From contig NZ_JAIUHR010000002.1 in the NCBI RefSeq assembly GCF_020165195.1, forward strand, positions 310,001 to 374,000: a stretch of 64,000 nt of DNA, in the 5' to 3' direction. Both the position numbers and the translations under genes were made by a program. Source of the stretch: Mesorhizobium sp. CA14 (GTDB lineage: Bacteria > Pseudomonadota > Alphaproteobacteria > Rhizobiales > Rhizobiaceae). This document shows, in pieces, positions 9,007 through 17,769 of the stretch (position 1 is the stretch's first letter; each line of letters begins with the position of its first letter). A model generated the notes under the pieces. That model did no database searches. It had not been told where the DNA came from and saw only the letters and a program-made list of their open reading frames with translations.

Positions 9007-9015
9007 CTATCCACA
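9007..9015 (+). promoter_or_regulatory. DnaA-box-like site
   Basis: The sequence CTATCCACA differs at one position from the DnaA box. It is about 380 bases upstream of dnaA, in the same orientation as the other site. Confidence 0.4.
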
Positions 9016-9394
9016 GCGATTTCGGTAATGTCCATCCATCGAAGGGACGGGCTCTAGCCCCTGACCCAGCCTGAATCGGCCAGCACAAAATGGCGGAATT
9101 CATGACGTGGAGCAATTCCGCGTGCGGCTTGGTTTGTCTCTTCGGTGCGGGTAGGGGACTGGCGTAATTGTACATGGCAGTCGATGTCTCACCGGCGTTT
9201 CCGCCGGAGGGTGATGCATTGCCTTGTCGTTGTCGGAAGCCGGCGTGCGGAGCCGGCAGCTGGTCCCTTGCGCGAGTTGTGACGACATTGCCGCGGCGGC
9301 AATGGCATCGCGGCTGAATGAGGTCGCCGGACCAAGGATGCAGGAGGCGCATCCCCGGTGGAAAAGGGTACGAGAAGAACAAGGGACTTGGATC

Positions 9395-10942
9395 ATGCAA
9401 AGCGGCATCGAGAGGGAGATAGCGGGCGAGCTCCCATTTCCAGCAACTTTTGTCGGAGGGGGCGACGTGGCGGTATCCAGCGACGCGGAACAGAAGTTCG
9501 AACGGGTCAAGGCACAGCTGAAGGCGCGTCTTGGAGCCGAGGTCTATTCGAGCTGGTTCGGTCGCATGAAGGTCGCCGAGGCGTCCCGCGGCGTTGTCCG
9601 TATCTCCGTGCCTACAGCGTTCCTGCGGTCCTGGATCAACGGCCACTATCTCGAGCTCATTGCGGAGCTGTGGCGGCATGAGGATCCGGACGTGCTCAAG
9701 ATCGAGATCGTCGTGCGCACCGCGACGCGCCAGGGGCGCAACCCTGTCGAGCCGGAAGTGGCGCCGGCGCGCAAGATGACAAAGCACACGCATACCGCGC
9801 TCGCCAACGGCACCGCGAGCACCGGGCGCGTGGAACCACGGGCTCCGGCGCCGCGCCAGGGCGCGTCCGCGGAACCGGAGTTCCGCCACAATGTGCTGGG
9901 GTCGCCGCTCGACCCCCGCTACACCTTCGCCTCCTTCATCGAGGGACCGTCGAACAGAGTGGCCTTCGCGGCGGCCAGGGCGGTGGCGGAATCGCAGTCG
10001 AGCGCGGTCCGTTTCAACCCGCTTTTCCTGCATGCGACCGTCGGGCTCGGCAAGACGCACCTGCTGCAAGCGATCGCGGCGGAATCGCTGCGGCAAAACC
10101 CGAAGTCGCGCGTCGTCTACCTGACCGCGGAATATTTCATGTGGCGCTTCGCCACCGCGATCCGCGACAACAACGCGCTGACGCTGAAAGAGCAGTTGCG
10201 CGACATCGATCTGCTGATCATCGACGATATGCAGTTTCTGCAGGGCAAGTCGATCCAGCACGAATTCTGCCACCTCATCAACATGCTGCTCGACAGCGCC
10301 AAACAGGTCGTGGTCGCGGCCGACCGGCCGCCGTCGGAATTGGAATCGCTGGAGCCGCGCGTGCGTTCACGTCTGAATGGCGGCGTGGCGCTGGAAATGT
10401 CGACGCCGGATTTCGCCATGCGGCTCGGCATGCTGAAGCTGCGCCGCGCCACCGCCAAGACCGATGACACCTCGCTCGATATATCGGACGAAATCCTGGA
10501 GCATGTCGCGCGCACGGTGACCGGCAGCGGACGCGAGCTCGAAGGCGCCTTCAACCAGCTTCTGTTCCGCCAGTCCTTCGAGCCGCAGATCACCATCGAC
10601 CGCATCGACGAGATCCTCGGTCACATCTACCGCTCCGGCGAGCCGAAGCGGGTGCGCATCGAGGATATCCAGCGCATCGTGGCGCGCCACTACAACGTGT
10701 CGAAGACGGAGCTTCTGTCCAACCGGCGCACGCGCACGATCGTCAAGCCGCGGCAGGTGGCGATGTATCTGTCGAAGGTGATGACGCCGCGCTCATTGCC
10801 GGAGATCGGGCGGCGCTTCGGCGGCCGCGATCACACGACGGTGCTGCATGCCGTGCGCAAGATCGAGGACCTTTCGGGCGGGGACAACACGCTGGCGCAG
10901 GAACTCGAACTGCTCAGAAGGCTGATCAACGACCAAGCCTGA
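9395..10942 (+). CDS. dnaA: Chromosomal replication initiator DnaA
   Basis: This AAA+ initiator binds DnaA boxes and opens the origin. The 515-residue product shows an N-terminal interaction domain ('[22 protein letters not shown]'), a variable linker (about 115-165), the ATPase with Walker A '[11 protein letters not shown]' and Walker B '[12 protein letters not shown]', and the C-terminal DNA-binding domain with the signature '[16 protein letters not shown]'. The start MQSGIERE at 9395 has an AAGGGA site upstream; longer in-frame extensions do not resemble DnaA. dnaN and recF follow on the same strand. Confidence 0.97.
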   Translation: MQSGIEREIAGELPFPATFVGGGDVAVSSDAEQKFERVKAQLKARLGAEVYSSWFGRMKVAEASRGVVRISVPTAFLRSWINGHYLELIAELWRHEDPDVLKIEIVVRTATRQGRNPVEPEVAPARKMTKHTHTALANGTASTGRVEPRAPAPRQGASAEPEFRHNVLGSPLDPRYTFASFIEGPSNRVAFAAARAVAESQSSAVRFNPLFLHATVGLGKTHLLQAIAAESLRQNPKSRVVYLTAEYFMWRFATAIRDNNALTLKEQLRDIDLLIIDDMQFLQGKSIQHEFCHLINMLLDSAKQVVVAADRPPSELESLEPRVRSRLNGGVALEMSTPDFAMRLGMLKLRRATAKTDDTSLDISDEILEHVARTVTGSGRELEGAFNQLLFRQSFEPQITIDRIDEILGHIYRSGEPKRVRIEDIQRIVARHYNVSKTELLSNRRTRTIVKPRQVAMYLSKVMTPRSLPEIGRRFGGRDHTTVLHAVRKIEDLSGGDNTLAQELELLRRLINDQA

Positions 10943-10957
10943 AGGGGCGCACAAACA

Positions 10958-10983
10958 GCCGGCGGCATGCTTCGCCGGCTTTA
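10958..10983 (+). terminator. Possible terminator between dnaA and dnaN
   Basis: A GCCGGCG / CGCCGGC stem with an eight-base loop is followed by a weak TTTAT tract, 15 bases after the dnaA stop. A second GC-rich imperfect hairpin follows near 10992-11030. The short T tract makes full termination uncertain. The gap to dnaN is 200 bases, so a dnaN promoter could lie here too. Confidence 0.4.
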
Positions 10984-11142
10984 TCCCCAGAAGGCCCGCG
11001 CTGCCGGCCGAAACCGGCGCCGCGGGCTTGCCTTTGCAGGTTTTTTACTGTCAGCTTACGGAGATTCTGGAAGCCTTTCAGCGCTTTCGCGGGATACCGT
11101 CTGCCGGTGACCCGTTCATTCATTGAAGCGAGCCTGTTCGTC

Positions 11143-12261
11143 ATGCGTGTTATCCTGGAACGGTCAAACCTCCTGAAGTCCCTCAACCACGTCCACCGCG
11201 TGGTCGAGCGGCGCAACACCATTCCGATCCTGTCCAACGTGCTGCTCAGCGCCGAGGGCGCCAGCCTTGAGATGAAGGCCACCGACCTCGACCTCGAAGT
11301 GACGGAGGCGACGCCCGCCAAGGTCGAGCGAGCCGGCGCGACGACGGTGCCGGCGCATCTGCTCTACGACATCGTGCGCAAGCTTTCCGACGGCGCCGAG
11401 GTGATGCTGAAGACGGACGAGGACGGCAACGCGATGACCGTCACCTCCGGCCGTTCGAGCTTCCGTCTGCAGTGCCTGCCGCAATCCGATTTCCCGGAGC
11501 TTTCGGCCGGTTCGTTCTCGCATATCTTCCGGCTGGAATCGGCGGCGCTCAAGGGGCTGATCGACAAGACCCAGTTCGCCATCTCCACCGAGGAGACGCG
11601 CTACTATCTCAACGGCATCTTCCTGCACACGCATGAGGTGGGCGGCAAATTGAAGCTGCGCTCGGTGGCGACGGACGGGCATCGCCTGGCGCGGGCCGAG
11701 ATCGATGCGCCGGCGGGCTCCGAAGGCATGCCCGGCATCATCATTCCGCGCAAGACGGTGAGCGAGCTGCAGAAGCTGGTCGACGATCCCGATGTGGCGG
11801 TGACCACGGAGCTGTCGGACACCAAGATCCGCTTTACCATCGGCAGTGTGGTTTTGACCTCGAAGCTGATCGACGGCACCTTCCCCGACTATCAGCGTGT
11901 CATCCCGACCGGCAACGACAAGAAGCTGATCATCGACCGCCAGAGCTTCGCCGCGGCGGTAGACCGCGTTTCGACCATTTCCTCCGAGCGCGGCCGGGCG
12001 GTGAAACTGTCGATCAATGACGGCCAGCTGACCTTGGCCGTCAACAATCCCGACTCCGGCAGCGCCACCGAGGAACTGGCGGCGGACTATTCGTCGGATC
12101 CGATCGAGATCGGCTTCAACGCCAAATACCTGCTCGACGTCGCCGCCCAGCTCACAGGTTCCGAGGCCAAGTTCATGCTGGCCGACGCCGGCTCGCCGAC
12201 GCTGATCCACGACATGGCCGACGAAACCGCGCTCTATGTGCTGATGCCGATGCGGGTCTAG
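11143..12261 (+). CDS. dnaN: DNA polymerase III beta sliding clamp
   Basis: The ring-shaped clamp tethers the replicative polymerase to DNA. The 372-residue length is normal. Three clamp domains are recognisable, beginning with MRVILERSNLLKSLNHVHRV and including 'VVERRNTIPILSNVLL' and the C-terminal 'YVLMPMRV', which forms the end of the protein-binding pocket. The ATG at 11143 starts at the conserved residue; an in-frame GTG 36 bases earlier adds non-conserved sequence. Confidence 0.97.
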   Translation: MRVILERSNLLKSLNHVHRVVERRNTIPILSNVLLSAEGASLEMKATDLDLEVTEATPAKVERAGATTVPAHLLYDIVRKLSDGAEVMLKTDEDGNAMTVTSGRSSFRLQCLPQSDFPELSAGSFSHIFRLESAALKGLIDKTQFAISTEETRYYLNGIFLHTHEVGGKLKLRSVATDGHRLARAEIDAPAGSEGMPGIIIPRKTVSELQKLVDDPDVAVTTELSDTKIRFTIGSVVLTSKLIDGTFPDYQRVIPTGNDKKLIIDRQSFAAAVDRVSTISSERGRAVKLSINDGQLTLAVNNPDSGSATEELAADYSSDPIEIGFNAKYLLDVAAQLTGSEAKFMLADAGSPTLIHDMADETALYVLMPMRV

Positions 12262-12275
12262 GATGTCTTTGTCGG

Positions 12276-12323
12276 CGCAATTCCGGACGGAAAACCGCTG
12301 TGCACTTTTCCTGGAATTGCTCT
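12276..12323. repeat. Palindromic intergenic repeat, GCAATTCC family, copy 1
   Basis: The element has inverted ends GCAATTCC and GGAATTGC enclosing a G/C-rich centre with GGAAAACCGCT. A close relative lies at 23769-23806. Both are immediately downstream of genes, as expected of REP-like elements. The family name is unknown to me. Confidence 0.65.
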
Positions 12324-12343
12324 AGCCAACCCGATGTGTCGCC

Positions 12344-13507
12344 GTGACCGCGGATGCGAAACTGCTTCGGCAGCAGCAAAGCTATTTAAGTAAGCTAACA
12401 CTTACGAACTTCCGCAACTACGCGGAGCTTTCGCTCGACCTTGCGCCTGGCGCGGTGGTGTTGTCGGGCGACAATGGCGCGGGCAAGACCAATCTCCTGG
12501 AAGCGATCTCGTTCCTGACACCCGGTCGGGGCCTGCGCCGCGCGCCCTATGCGGATGTCGCGCGCGAAGGCGGCGATGGCGGCTTCGCCTTGTATGCGCG
12601 CATCGAGGGACCGGAAGGAGAGGTCGAGATCGGCACCGGCATGTCAGGCGGCGACGCCGCCGGCGAAGGCGGCAGGAAGGTGCGGATCAACGGCGCGCCG
12701 GCGCGATCGTCCGAGGATATGCTGGAATGGCTGCGGGTCGTCTGGCTGACGCCGGCGATGGACGGGCTGTTTCCCGGGCCGGCGGCGGACCGCCGCCGCT
12801 TCCTCGATCGGCTGGTGCTGGCGATCGACCCCGGCCATGGCCAGCGCGCGCTCGACTACGAGAAAGCAATGCGCGGCCGTAACCGCCTGCTTACCGAAGG
12901 TTCCCGCGACGGCGCCTGGTTCGACGCGATCGAAACGCAGATGGCCGAGACCGGGGTGGCGATCGCCGCAGCGCGGGCCGAGCTGGTGCGGCTGCTTGCC
13001 GCCATGATCGACAGATTGCCCGGCAGCGGGCCGTTTCCGCAGGCCGACATTAGTCTCTCGGGGGACCTGGAGAGCGAGGTCGCCGTCGCGCCGGCTGTCG
13101 ATGTCGAGGAGCGCTTCCGCCGCGCGCTTGCCAACGGCCGCGAGCGCGACCGTGCCGCCGGCCGCACGCTGGACGGTCCGCATCGTTCCGACCTCGTGGT
13201 GCGGCACCGGCCGAAGTCGATGCCGGCGGAACTGTGCTCGACCGGCGAGCAGAAGGCGCTGCTGGTCGGCATCGTGCTGTCGCATGCCAGGTTGACCGGC
13301 GAGATGTCGGGACTGACGCCGATCCTTCTCCTGGACGAGATCGCCGCGCATCTCGACGCGGGCCGGCGCGCGGCCTTGTTCTCGATCCTGGAAGACCTGA
13401 ACTGCCAGGCCTTCATGACCGGCACGGATGTCGCCTTGTTTTCGAGCCTTGCCGGCAGAGCGCAATTCCTGACGGTCGATCACGGCAGCGTCGAGCCAAC
13501 CGGCTGA
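12344..13507 (+). CDS. recF: DNA replication/repair protein RecF
   Basis: RecF is an SMC-like ATPase that helps load RecA at gaps with RecO and RecR. The 387-residue product contains the opening motif 'KLTLTNFRNYAELSLDL', Walker A 'GDNGAGKTNLLEAI', the signature 'CSTGEQKALLVGIVLSHA' and Walker B 'ILLLDEIAAHLDAGRR'. It starts at GTG (12344); no better in-frame ATG precedes the conserved start. It follows dnaN after an 82-base gap that contains the palindromic repeat. Confidence 0.95.
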   Translation: MTADAKLLRQQQSYLSKLTLTNFRNYAELSLDLAPGAVVLSGDNGAGKTNLLEAISFLTPGRGLRRAPYADVAREGGDGGFALYARIEGPEGEVEIGTGMSGGDAAGEGGRKVRINGAPARSSEDMLEWLRVVWLTPAMDGLFPGPAADRRRFLDRLVLAIDPGHGQRALDYEKAMRGRNRLLTEGSRDGAWFDAIETQMAETGVAIAAARAELVRLLAAMIDRLPGSGPFPQADISLSGDLESEVAVAPAVDVEERFRRALANGRERDRAAGRTLDGPHRSDLVVRHRPKSMPAELCSTGEQKALLVGIVLSHARLTGEMSGLTPILLLDEIAAHLDAGRRAALFSILEDLNCQAFMTGTDVALFSSLAGRAQFLTVDHGSVEPTG

Positions 13508-13535
13508 TCGCCTGAAGCAAGCGGGCGTAGTGGTA

Positions 13536-13640
13536 GCCCGGCGGGACAAAGCTTCGCTTTGCCCGTGCTTGCCCGGCGGGACAAAGCTTCGCTTTGCCCG
13601 TGCTTGCCCGGCGGGACAAAGCTTCGCTTTGCCCGTACAA
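13536..13640. repeat. Three tandem copies of a 35-bp hairpin repeat
   Basis: The 35-bp unit starts GCCCGGCGGGACAAAGC. Units begin at 13536, 13571 and 13606; the first two are identical and the third differs only in its last few bases. Each unit contains an imperfect palindrome, CGGG-A-CAAAGC then GCTTTG-CCCG around a 3-base loop, so the RNA would form three hairpins in a row. It fills the gap between recF and moeB. It is not CRISPR-like because there are no spacers. Confidence 0.9.
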
Positions 13641-13694
13641 GCCTCCGCCTTGCATGTGCATGACAAGATTTTCTCGCCGCTATAAGGTCCAGCC

Positions 13695-14450
13695 ATGACC
13701 GACGCCGCCCTGACCGACGAAGAGCTCGAACGCTATGCCCGCCACATCGTGCTGCCGGAGATCGGCGGGCCGGGCCAGCAGAAGCTGAAACGGGCGCGGG
13801 TGCTGGTGATCGGCGCCGGCGGGCTCGGCGCGCCGGTGCTCGAATATCTTGCCGCTGCCGGCGTCGGCACGCTCGGCATCGTCGATGACGACACGGTTTC
13901 GCTATCCAACCTGCAGCGGCAGGTCATCCATGGCAGCGACACGATCGGCATGGCCAAGACCGACAGCGCCGCCGCGGCGATCATGCGCGTCAACCCCAAC
14001 GTCACGGTGGAATCGCATCGCCTGAGGCTGACGGAAAAGAACGCCCCTGCCCTCGTCGCGCGCTACGATGTCGTTGTCGACGGCTCCGACAATTTCGAAA
14101 CGCGCTACGCGGCCGCCGATGCCTGCGCCAGTGAGAAGAAACCCCTCGTCACCGCGGCCGTCGGCCGTTTCGACGGCTCGGTAACGGTGCTGAAGCCGTT
14201 CGAGACGGGCGCGGACGGCAAACGCAATCCGAGCTATCGCGACCTGTTTCCGGAAGCTCCGCCCGAAGGGCTGGTGCCGTCCTGCGCGGTTGCCGGCATC
14301 GTCGGCGCGCTGACGGGCGTCATCGGCACGCTGGAGGCGATGGAAGCGATCAAGCTGATCACCGGCATAGGCGAGCCGCTGATCGGCCGGCTGCTGCTCT
14401 ATGACGGGCTGACGGCCCGCTTCGACACCATCCGCTACAAGGCCGTCTGA
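13695..14450 (+). CDS. moeB: Molybdopterin-synthase adenylyltransferase-like protein (MoeB/ThiF/HesA family)
   Basis: Proteins of this family adenylate the C-terminal glycine of a ubiquitin-like sulfur carrier (MoaD or ThiS). The 251-residue protein has the N-terminal 'RYARHIVLPEIGGPGQQKL', nucleotide-binding 'VLVIGAGGLGAPVLEYLAAAGVG', 'DDDTVSLSNLQRQV' and 'DGSDNFETRY', all strong MoeB features. Only two Cys are present ('DACASEK' and 'PSCAVAG'), so the paired CxxC zinc ligands of E. coli MoeB are missing. Which carrier protein it serves cannot be seen here. Five bases separate it from the next gene. Confidence 0.85.
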   Translation: MTDAALTDEELERYARHIVLPEIGGPGQQKLKRARVLVIGAGGLGAPVLEYLAAAGVGTLGIVDDDTVSLSNLQRQVIHGSDTIGMAKTDSAAAAIMRVNPNVTVESHRLRLTEKNAPALVARYDVVVDGSDNFETRYAAADACASEKKPLVTAAVGRFDGSVTVLKPFETGADGKRNPSYRDLFPEAPPEGLVPSCAVAGIVGALTGVIGTLEAMEAIKLITGIGEPLIGRLLLYDGLTARFDTIRYKAV

Positions 14451-14454
14451 GCGC

Positions 14455-14943
14455 ATGGACCAGAACGTCGGCATCTCCATAACCGGCCTTCCAGCGGATT
14501 TCGATCGATGGGACGACCTGCTCGCGCTGATCCGGCGCGCCTTTGCCTATATGGACGGTGTCATCGACCCGCCCTCCTCGGCGCATCTTTTGACCGCCGA
14601 GGCGCTTGCCGCGAAGGCGAAACGGGAAACCGGGCTTCTGGCCCTCGAAAACGGCCGCATCGTCGGCTGCGTCTTCGCGCTGGAACGGGCGCCGGATTTC
14701 TATGTCGGCAAGCTCGCGGTCGAGCCGCGGCTCCAGGGCCAAGGCGTCGGAACCCGGCTGATGCGGGCGGTCGAGGATCTCGCCCGAGAACGCGGCAAGG
14801 ATGCGATCGAGCTGCAGACCCGCATCGAACTGAAGGCAAACCATGCTGCCTTCGCCCGGCTCGGCTTTTGCGAGGCCGAGCGCACGGCGCATGAGGGCTA
14901 TGACAGGCCGACCTCCATCACCATGCGCAAGGTGCTGTCTTGA
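14455..14943 (+). CDS. GNAT-family N-acetyltransferase
   Basis: The 162-residue product has the acetyl-CoA-binding motif A of GNAT enzymes in 'VGKLAVEPRLQGQGVGTRLMRAVEDLA' (about residues 83-109), and a late 'NHAAFARLGFCEAERTAHEGY' typical of the final strand-helix unit. The substrate is unknown. It lies five bases after moeB, and its TGA overlaps the TTG start of the aconitase X large subunit, so the group of genes looks like one operon. Confidence 0.8.
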   Translation: MDQNVGISITGLPADFDRWDDLLALIRRAFAYMDGVIDPPSSAHLLTAEALAAKAKRETGLLALENGRIVGCVFALERAPDFYVGKLAVEPRLQGQGVGTRLMRAVEDLARERGKDAIELQTRIELKANHAAFARLGFCEAERTAHEGYDRPTSITMRKVLS

Positions 14944-16193
14944 GCCTTTCGCTCAGCCCGGAAGAACAGGCGATCGCCGCCAAGCAGGACGGCCCGGGCA
15001 TGGCGATGCGCATCGTCGCCGAAAGCGCTCGCCTGCTCGGCGCGCCGCGGCTGATTCCGATCGCCTCCAGCCATATCGATGGCGCGCTGTACCACGGGGA
15101 TTCCGGCACGCTGTTCGCCGAAAAACTGGTCGAAGGCGGTGCGAAGGTCGCGGTACGCTCGACCCTCAATGTCGGGGCGCTCGACCTGATGGGTTGCTCG
15201 CGTATCCGCCTGGAAGAGCCGCAGCGCGGCATGGCGCGGCGGATGATGGAGGCCTATCGCAAGCTGGGCTGCGAGCAGAGCTGGACCTGCGCGCCCTATC
15301 AGGCCGGACACAGGCCCGCGCTCGGCAGCGACGTGGCCTGGGGCGAGTCCAACGCGGTCGTCTTCTGCAATTCGGTGCTGGGCGCGCGCACCAACCGCTA
15401 TGGCGATTTCCTGGATATTGCCTGCGCCATCACCGGCCGCGCGCCGGATTACGGCCTGCACCGGCCTGACAATCGCCGTGCCCGGCTCGTTTTCGATGTC
15501 TCGGGCCTCTCGCCATCCTTCCTTGCCTCGGAGATCGCCTGGCCAGTGCTGGGCAGCCTCTATGGCCGCGAGGTGGGCAATGCGATCGGCGTCGTCGCCG
15601 GCTTGGCCGCTCATCCCGGCGAAGACGCGCTGAAAGCCTTCGGCGCGGCGGCCGCATCGTCCGGCGCGGTCGGCCTGTTCCACATTGCCGGCGTGACGCC
15701 CGAGGCTCCCGACATCGAAACCATTCTGGCCGGGCCGGAGCCGGAAGCGGTGATCCGCGTAACGCCCGGCATGGCGGCTAAGGCCCGCGCGGGCCTGTCG
15801 ACCGCGGCAGCGACCAAGACCATCGACGCGGTGGCGATCGGCAGCCCGCATCTGTCGAACGCCGAGTTCGAGAGCCTGGAACGGCTGATCGCCGGGCGGC
15901 GGCTCACTGTCCCGATCTATGCCTGCACCGGCCGTCACGCGCTTGCTCCGCTGGAGCGGGACGGCCGGCGAAAAAGGCTCGAGGCGAGCGGGGTCGTCAT
16001 CGTCGCCGATACATGTGTGGTGGTGACGCCGATCATGCCGGAGCTCGGCAACGGCGTGCTGATGACCAATTCGGGCAAGTTCGCGCATTACGCGCCGGGC
16101 AACACCGGCTATGCGGTGCTCTACGCCTCGCTCGCCGATTGCGTCGAAAGCGCGGTCCTCGGCAAGCCGGTCTTCACGGATATCGCCGCATGA
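14940..16193 (+). CDS. Aconitase X large (catalytic) subunit
   Basis: This 417-residue protein belongs to the aconitase X family (formerly DUF521). Bacterial members characterised elsewhere include cis-3-hydroxy-L-proline dehydratases, and archaeal ones phosphomevalonate dehydratase, so a dehydratase role is likely but the substrate is not fixed. Family-like segments include 'IPIASSHIDGALYHGDSGTLFAEKL', 'NSVLGARTNRYGDFLDIACAITGRAP' and 'PIYACTGRHA'. Cys residues in 'DLMGCSRIRL', 'TCAPYQ' and 'VVFCNSVLGART' are candidate cluster or active-site ligands. It starts at TTG in a TTGA overlap with the GNAT gene; no in-frame ATG precedes the conserved start. Confidence 0.85.
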   Translation: MSLSLSPEEQAIAAKQDGPGMAMRIVAESARLLGAPRLIPIASSHIDGALYHGDSGTLFAEKLVEGGAKVAVRSTLNVGALDLMGCSRIRLEEPQRGMARRMMEAYRKLGCEQSWTCAPYQAGHRPALGSDVAWGESNAVVFCNSVLGARTNRYGDFLDIACAITGRAPDYGLHRPDNRRARLVFDVSGLSPSFLASEIAWPVLGSLYGREVGNAIGVVAGLAAHPGEDALKAFGAAAASSGAVGLFHIAGVTPEAPDIETILAGPEPEAVIRVTPGMAAKARAGLSTAAATKTIDAVAIGSPHLSNAEFESLERLIAGRRLTVPIYACTGRHALAPLERDGRRKRLEASGVVIVADTCVVVTPIMPELGNGVLMTNSGKFAHYAPGNTGYAVLYASLADCVESAVLGKPVFTDIAA

Positions 16194-16609
16194 GCGCAGC
16201 AGCCGAAATCCTGGTGCCGGGCAAGGCGGGCGAAGGCGAAGCGCTGGTGCTGACGGCGCCGATCAGCTTCTGGGGCGGCGTCGACCCGAAAACAGGCCGC
16301 ATCGCCGATGTCCGCCATCCGCAGCATGGCGAAATCATCGCCGGCCGGGTGCTGTTCCTGCCGGGCACGATCGGCTCGTCATCCGCTTCGGCGGTGCTGA
16401 TGGAGCTGGTCCATAATGGCCGGGCGCCGGCCGGCCTGGTGCTGCACGAGCCGGACGCCATCCTGCTGCTTGGCCTGATCGTTGCCCGTGAGATGGGCTG
16501 GGAAACGCCGATGGCGGTGCGGCTTGGCCGAGACGCGTTCGAAACCTATGGCGGCAGGGTGAGAATAGCCGAGGATGGCGCTCTCAGGCGAATAAGCCTC
16601 AGGTCCTGA
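16190..16609 (+). CDS. Aconitase X small (swivel) subunit
   Basis: The 139-residue product is the swivelling domain of aconitase X (formerly DUF126), encoded as a separate subunit. Conserved features are 'APISFWGGVDPKTGRIADVRHPQHGEIIAGRVLFLPGTIGSSSAS'-type sequence; the Asp-rich entry and the 'GTIGSSSAS' loop contribute to the active site shared with the large subunit. The ATG overlaps the large-subunit stop as ATGA, so the two are made together. Its 3' end overlaps the convergent dehydrogenase gene by 11 bases. Confidence 0.88.
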   Translation: MSAAAEILVPGKAGEGEALVLTAPISFWGGVDPKTGRIADVRHPQHGEIIAGRVLFLPGTIGSSSASAVLMELVHNGRAPAGLVLHEPDAILLLGLIVAREMGWETPMAVRLGRDAFETYGGRVRIAEDGALRRISLRS

Positions 16610-17600
16610 GCGGCAGCACGCGGTCCGGCGGGCGGTGGCCGTCGAAGAAGGCGCGGATGTTGATGATCACCTTCTCGCCCATGTCGATGCGGCCCTCGAG
16701 CGTGGCCGAGCCCATATGCGGCAAAAGCACCACCTTGCCCTTGGCGGCAAGCCTTAAGAGCTTGCTGTTCAGCGCCGGCTCATGCTCGTAGACGTCGAGG
16801 CCGGCTCCGGCGATCTTGCCGTCATGGATGAGCTTGATCAGCGATTCCTCGTCAATGATATCGCCGCGCGCGGTGTTGACGATATAGGCCGAAGGCTGCA
16901 TCAGCGCGAGGCGGCGGCCGGACAAAAGGTGGAACGTCGCCGGCGTCGACGGGCAGTTGACCGAGATGATGTCCATGCGGGCCAGCATCTGGTCGAGGCT
17001 TTCCCAATAGGTCGCCTCCAGTTCCTCCTCGACGGCGGGCAGCACGCGGTGCCGGTTGTGGTAGTGGATCGACAAGCCGAAGGCCTTGGCCCGCCTGGCA
17101 ACCGCCGTGCCGATGCGGCCCATGCCGACGATGCCGAGACGTTTGCCCCAGATGCGCCGGCCAAGCATCCAGGTCGGCGACCAGCCGGCCCATTTCTTCT
17201 CGCCCGTCAGCACATTGGCGCCTTCGGCGAGCCTGCGCGGCACGGCGAGCATCAGCGCCATGGTCATATCGGCGGTGTCTTCGGTGAGCACATTGGGCGT
17301 GTTGGTGACAGTGATGCCTTTCTTGGCGGCGGCCGCGACATCGATCTTGTCGACGCCGTTGCCGAAATTCGCGATCAGCTTGAGGTTTTCGCCGGCCTGG
17401 GCGATCAGCGCGGCGTCGATATGGTCGGTGATGGTGGGGACCAGCACATCGGCTTCCTTGACCGCCGCGACGAGCTCCGGCTGGGTCATCGGCCGGTCCT
17501 CGACATTCAGCCTTGCGTCGAACAGCTCGCGCATGCGCGTTTCGACCGGATCGGGCAGCTTGCGCGTGATGACGACGAGGGGCCGTTTTTTGCCTGCCAT
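16599..17600 (-). CDS. D-isomer-specific 2-hydroxyacid dehydrogenase, probable glyoxylate/hydroxypyruvate reductase
   Basis: The 333-residue NAD(P)-dependent enzyme reduces a 2-oxoacid such as glyoxylate or hydroxypyruvate. Signature parts are 'NFGNGVDKIDVAAAAKKGI', the Rossmann 'LGIVGMGRIGTAVARRAKAFG', 'NTARGDIIDEESL' with the conserved Arg, 'DVYEHEP' with the Glu and 'LLPHMGSAT' with the catalytic His. The ATG at 17600 begins MAGKKRPLVV; longer in-frame starts add non-conserved sequence. Substrate assignment among the family is uncertain. Confidence 0.88.
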   Translation of the reverse strand: MAGKKRPLVVITRKLPDPVETRMRELFDARLNVEDRPMTQPELVAAVKEADVLVPTITDHIDAALIAQAGENLKLIANFGNGVDKIDVAAAAKKGITVTNTPNVLTEDTADMTMALMLAVPRRLAEGANVLTGEKKWAGWSPTWMLGRRIWGKRLGIVGMGRIGTAVARRAKAFGLSIHYHNRHRVLPAVEEELEATYWESLDQMLARMDIISVNCPSTPATFHLLSGRRLALMQPSAYIVNTARGDIIDEESLIKLIHDGKIAGAGLDVYEHEPALNSKLLRLAAKGKVVLLPHMGSATLEGRIDMGEKVIINIRAFFDGHRPPDRVLPLRT

Positions 17601-17769
17601 TTTATCCCCGAAGCTTCCTCGAAACCGATCTCGTTGAGACCTCTTTAACCAAGACCGGCGAAACTTGTAGCCAGTCGCGGCATCAGCCCACTCCTGTAAC
17701 AAGCGGTGCCGCCGAAGACAAAGAAAAAGGGGCGCTCATCCCGACGGACCGGCGCCGAAAGGAACGAAA

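Larger units (their letters stand above)
8623..9394. other. Long non-coding region upstream of dnaA
   Basis: About 770 bases between the rpsT terminator and the dnaA start contain no convincing gene. There are two sites one mismatch from the DnaA box TTATCCACA (8800-8808 and 9007-9015), short A/T-rich runs near 8640 and 8980, and several GANTC sites (near 8675, 8917, 8970 and 9074), the CcrM methylation target. This fits either an origin or a control region through which DnaA and CcrM regulate dnaA. In several Rhizobiales the chromosomal origin is near hemE rather than dnaA, so origin function should not be assumed. Confidence 0.5.

Noticed and set aside
8623-9394. A confirmed replication origin
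   Set aside because: Only two weak DnaA boxes are visible, and the origin in several Rhizobiales is elsewhere.
13536-13640. A CRISPR array
   Set aside because: The units are directly adjacent with no spacers, and there are only three.
16599-16609. A frameshift where the AcnX small subunit and the dehydrogenase overlap
   Set aside because: The 11-base overlap is between convergent gene ends and both proteins are complete.
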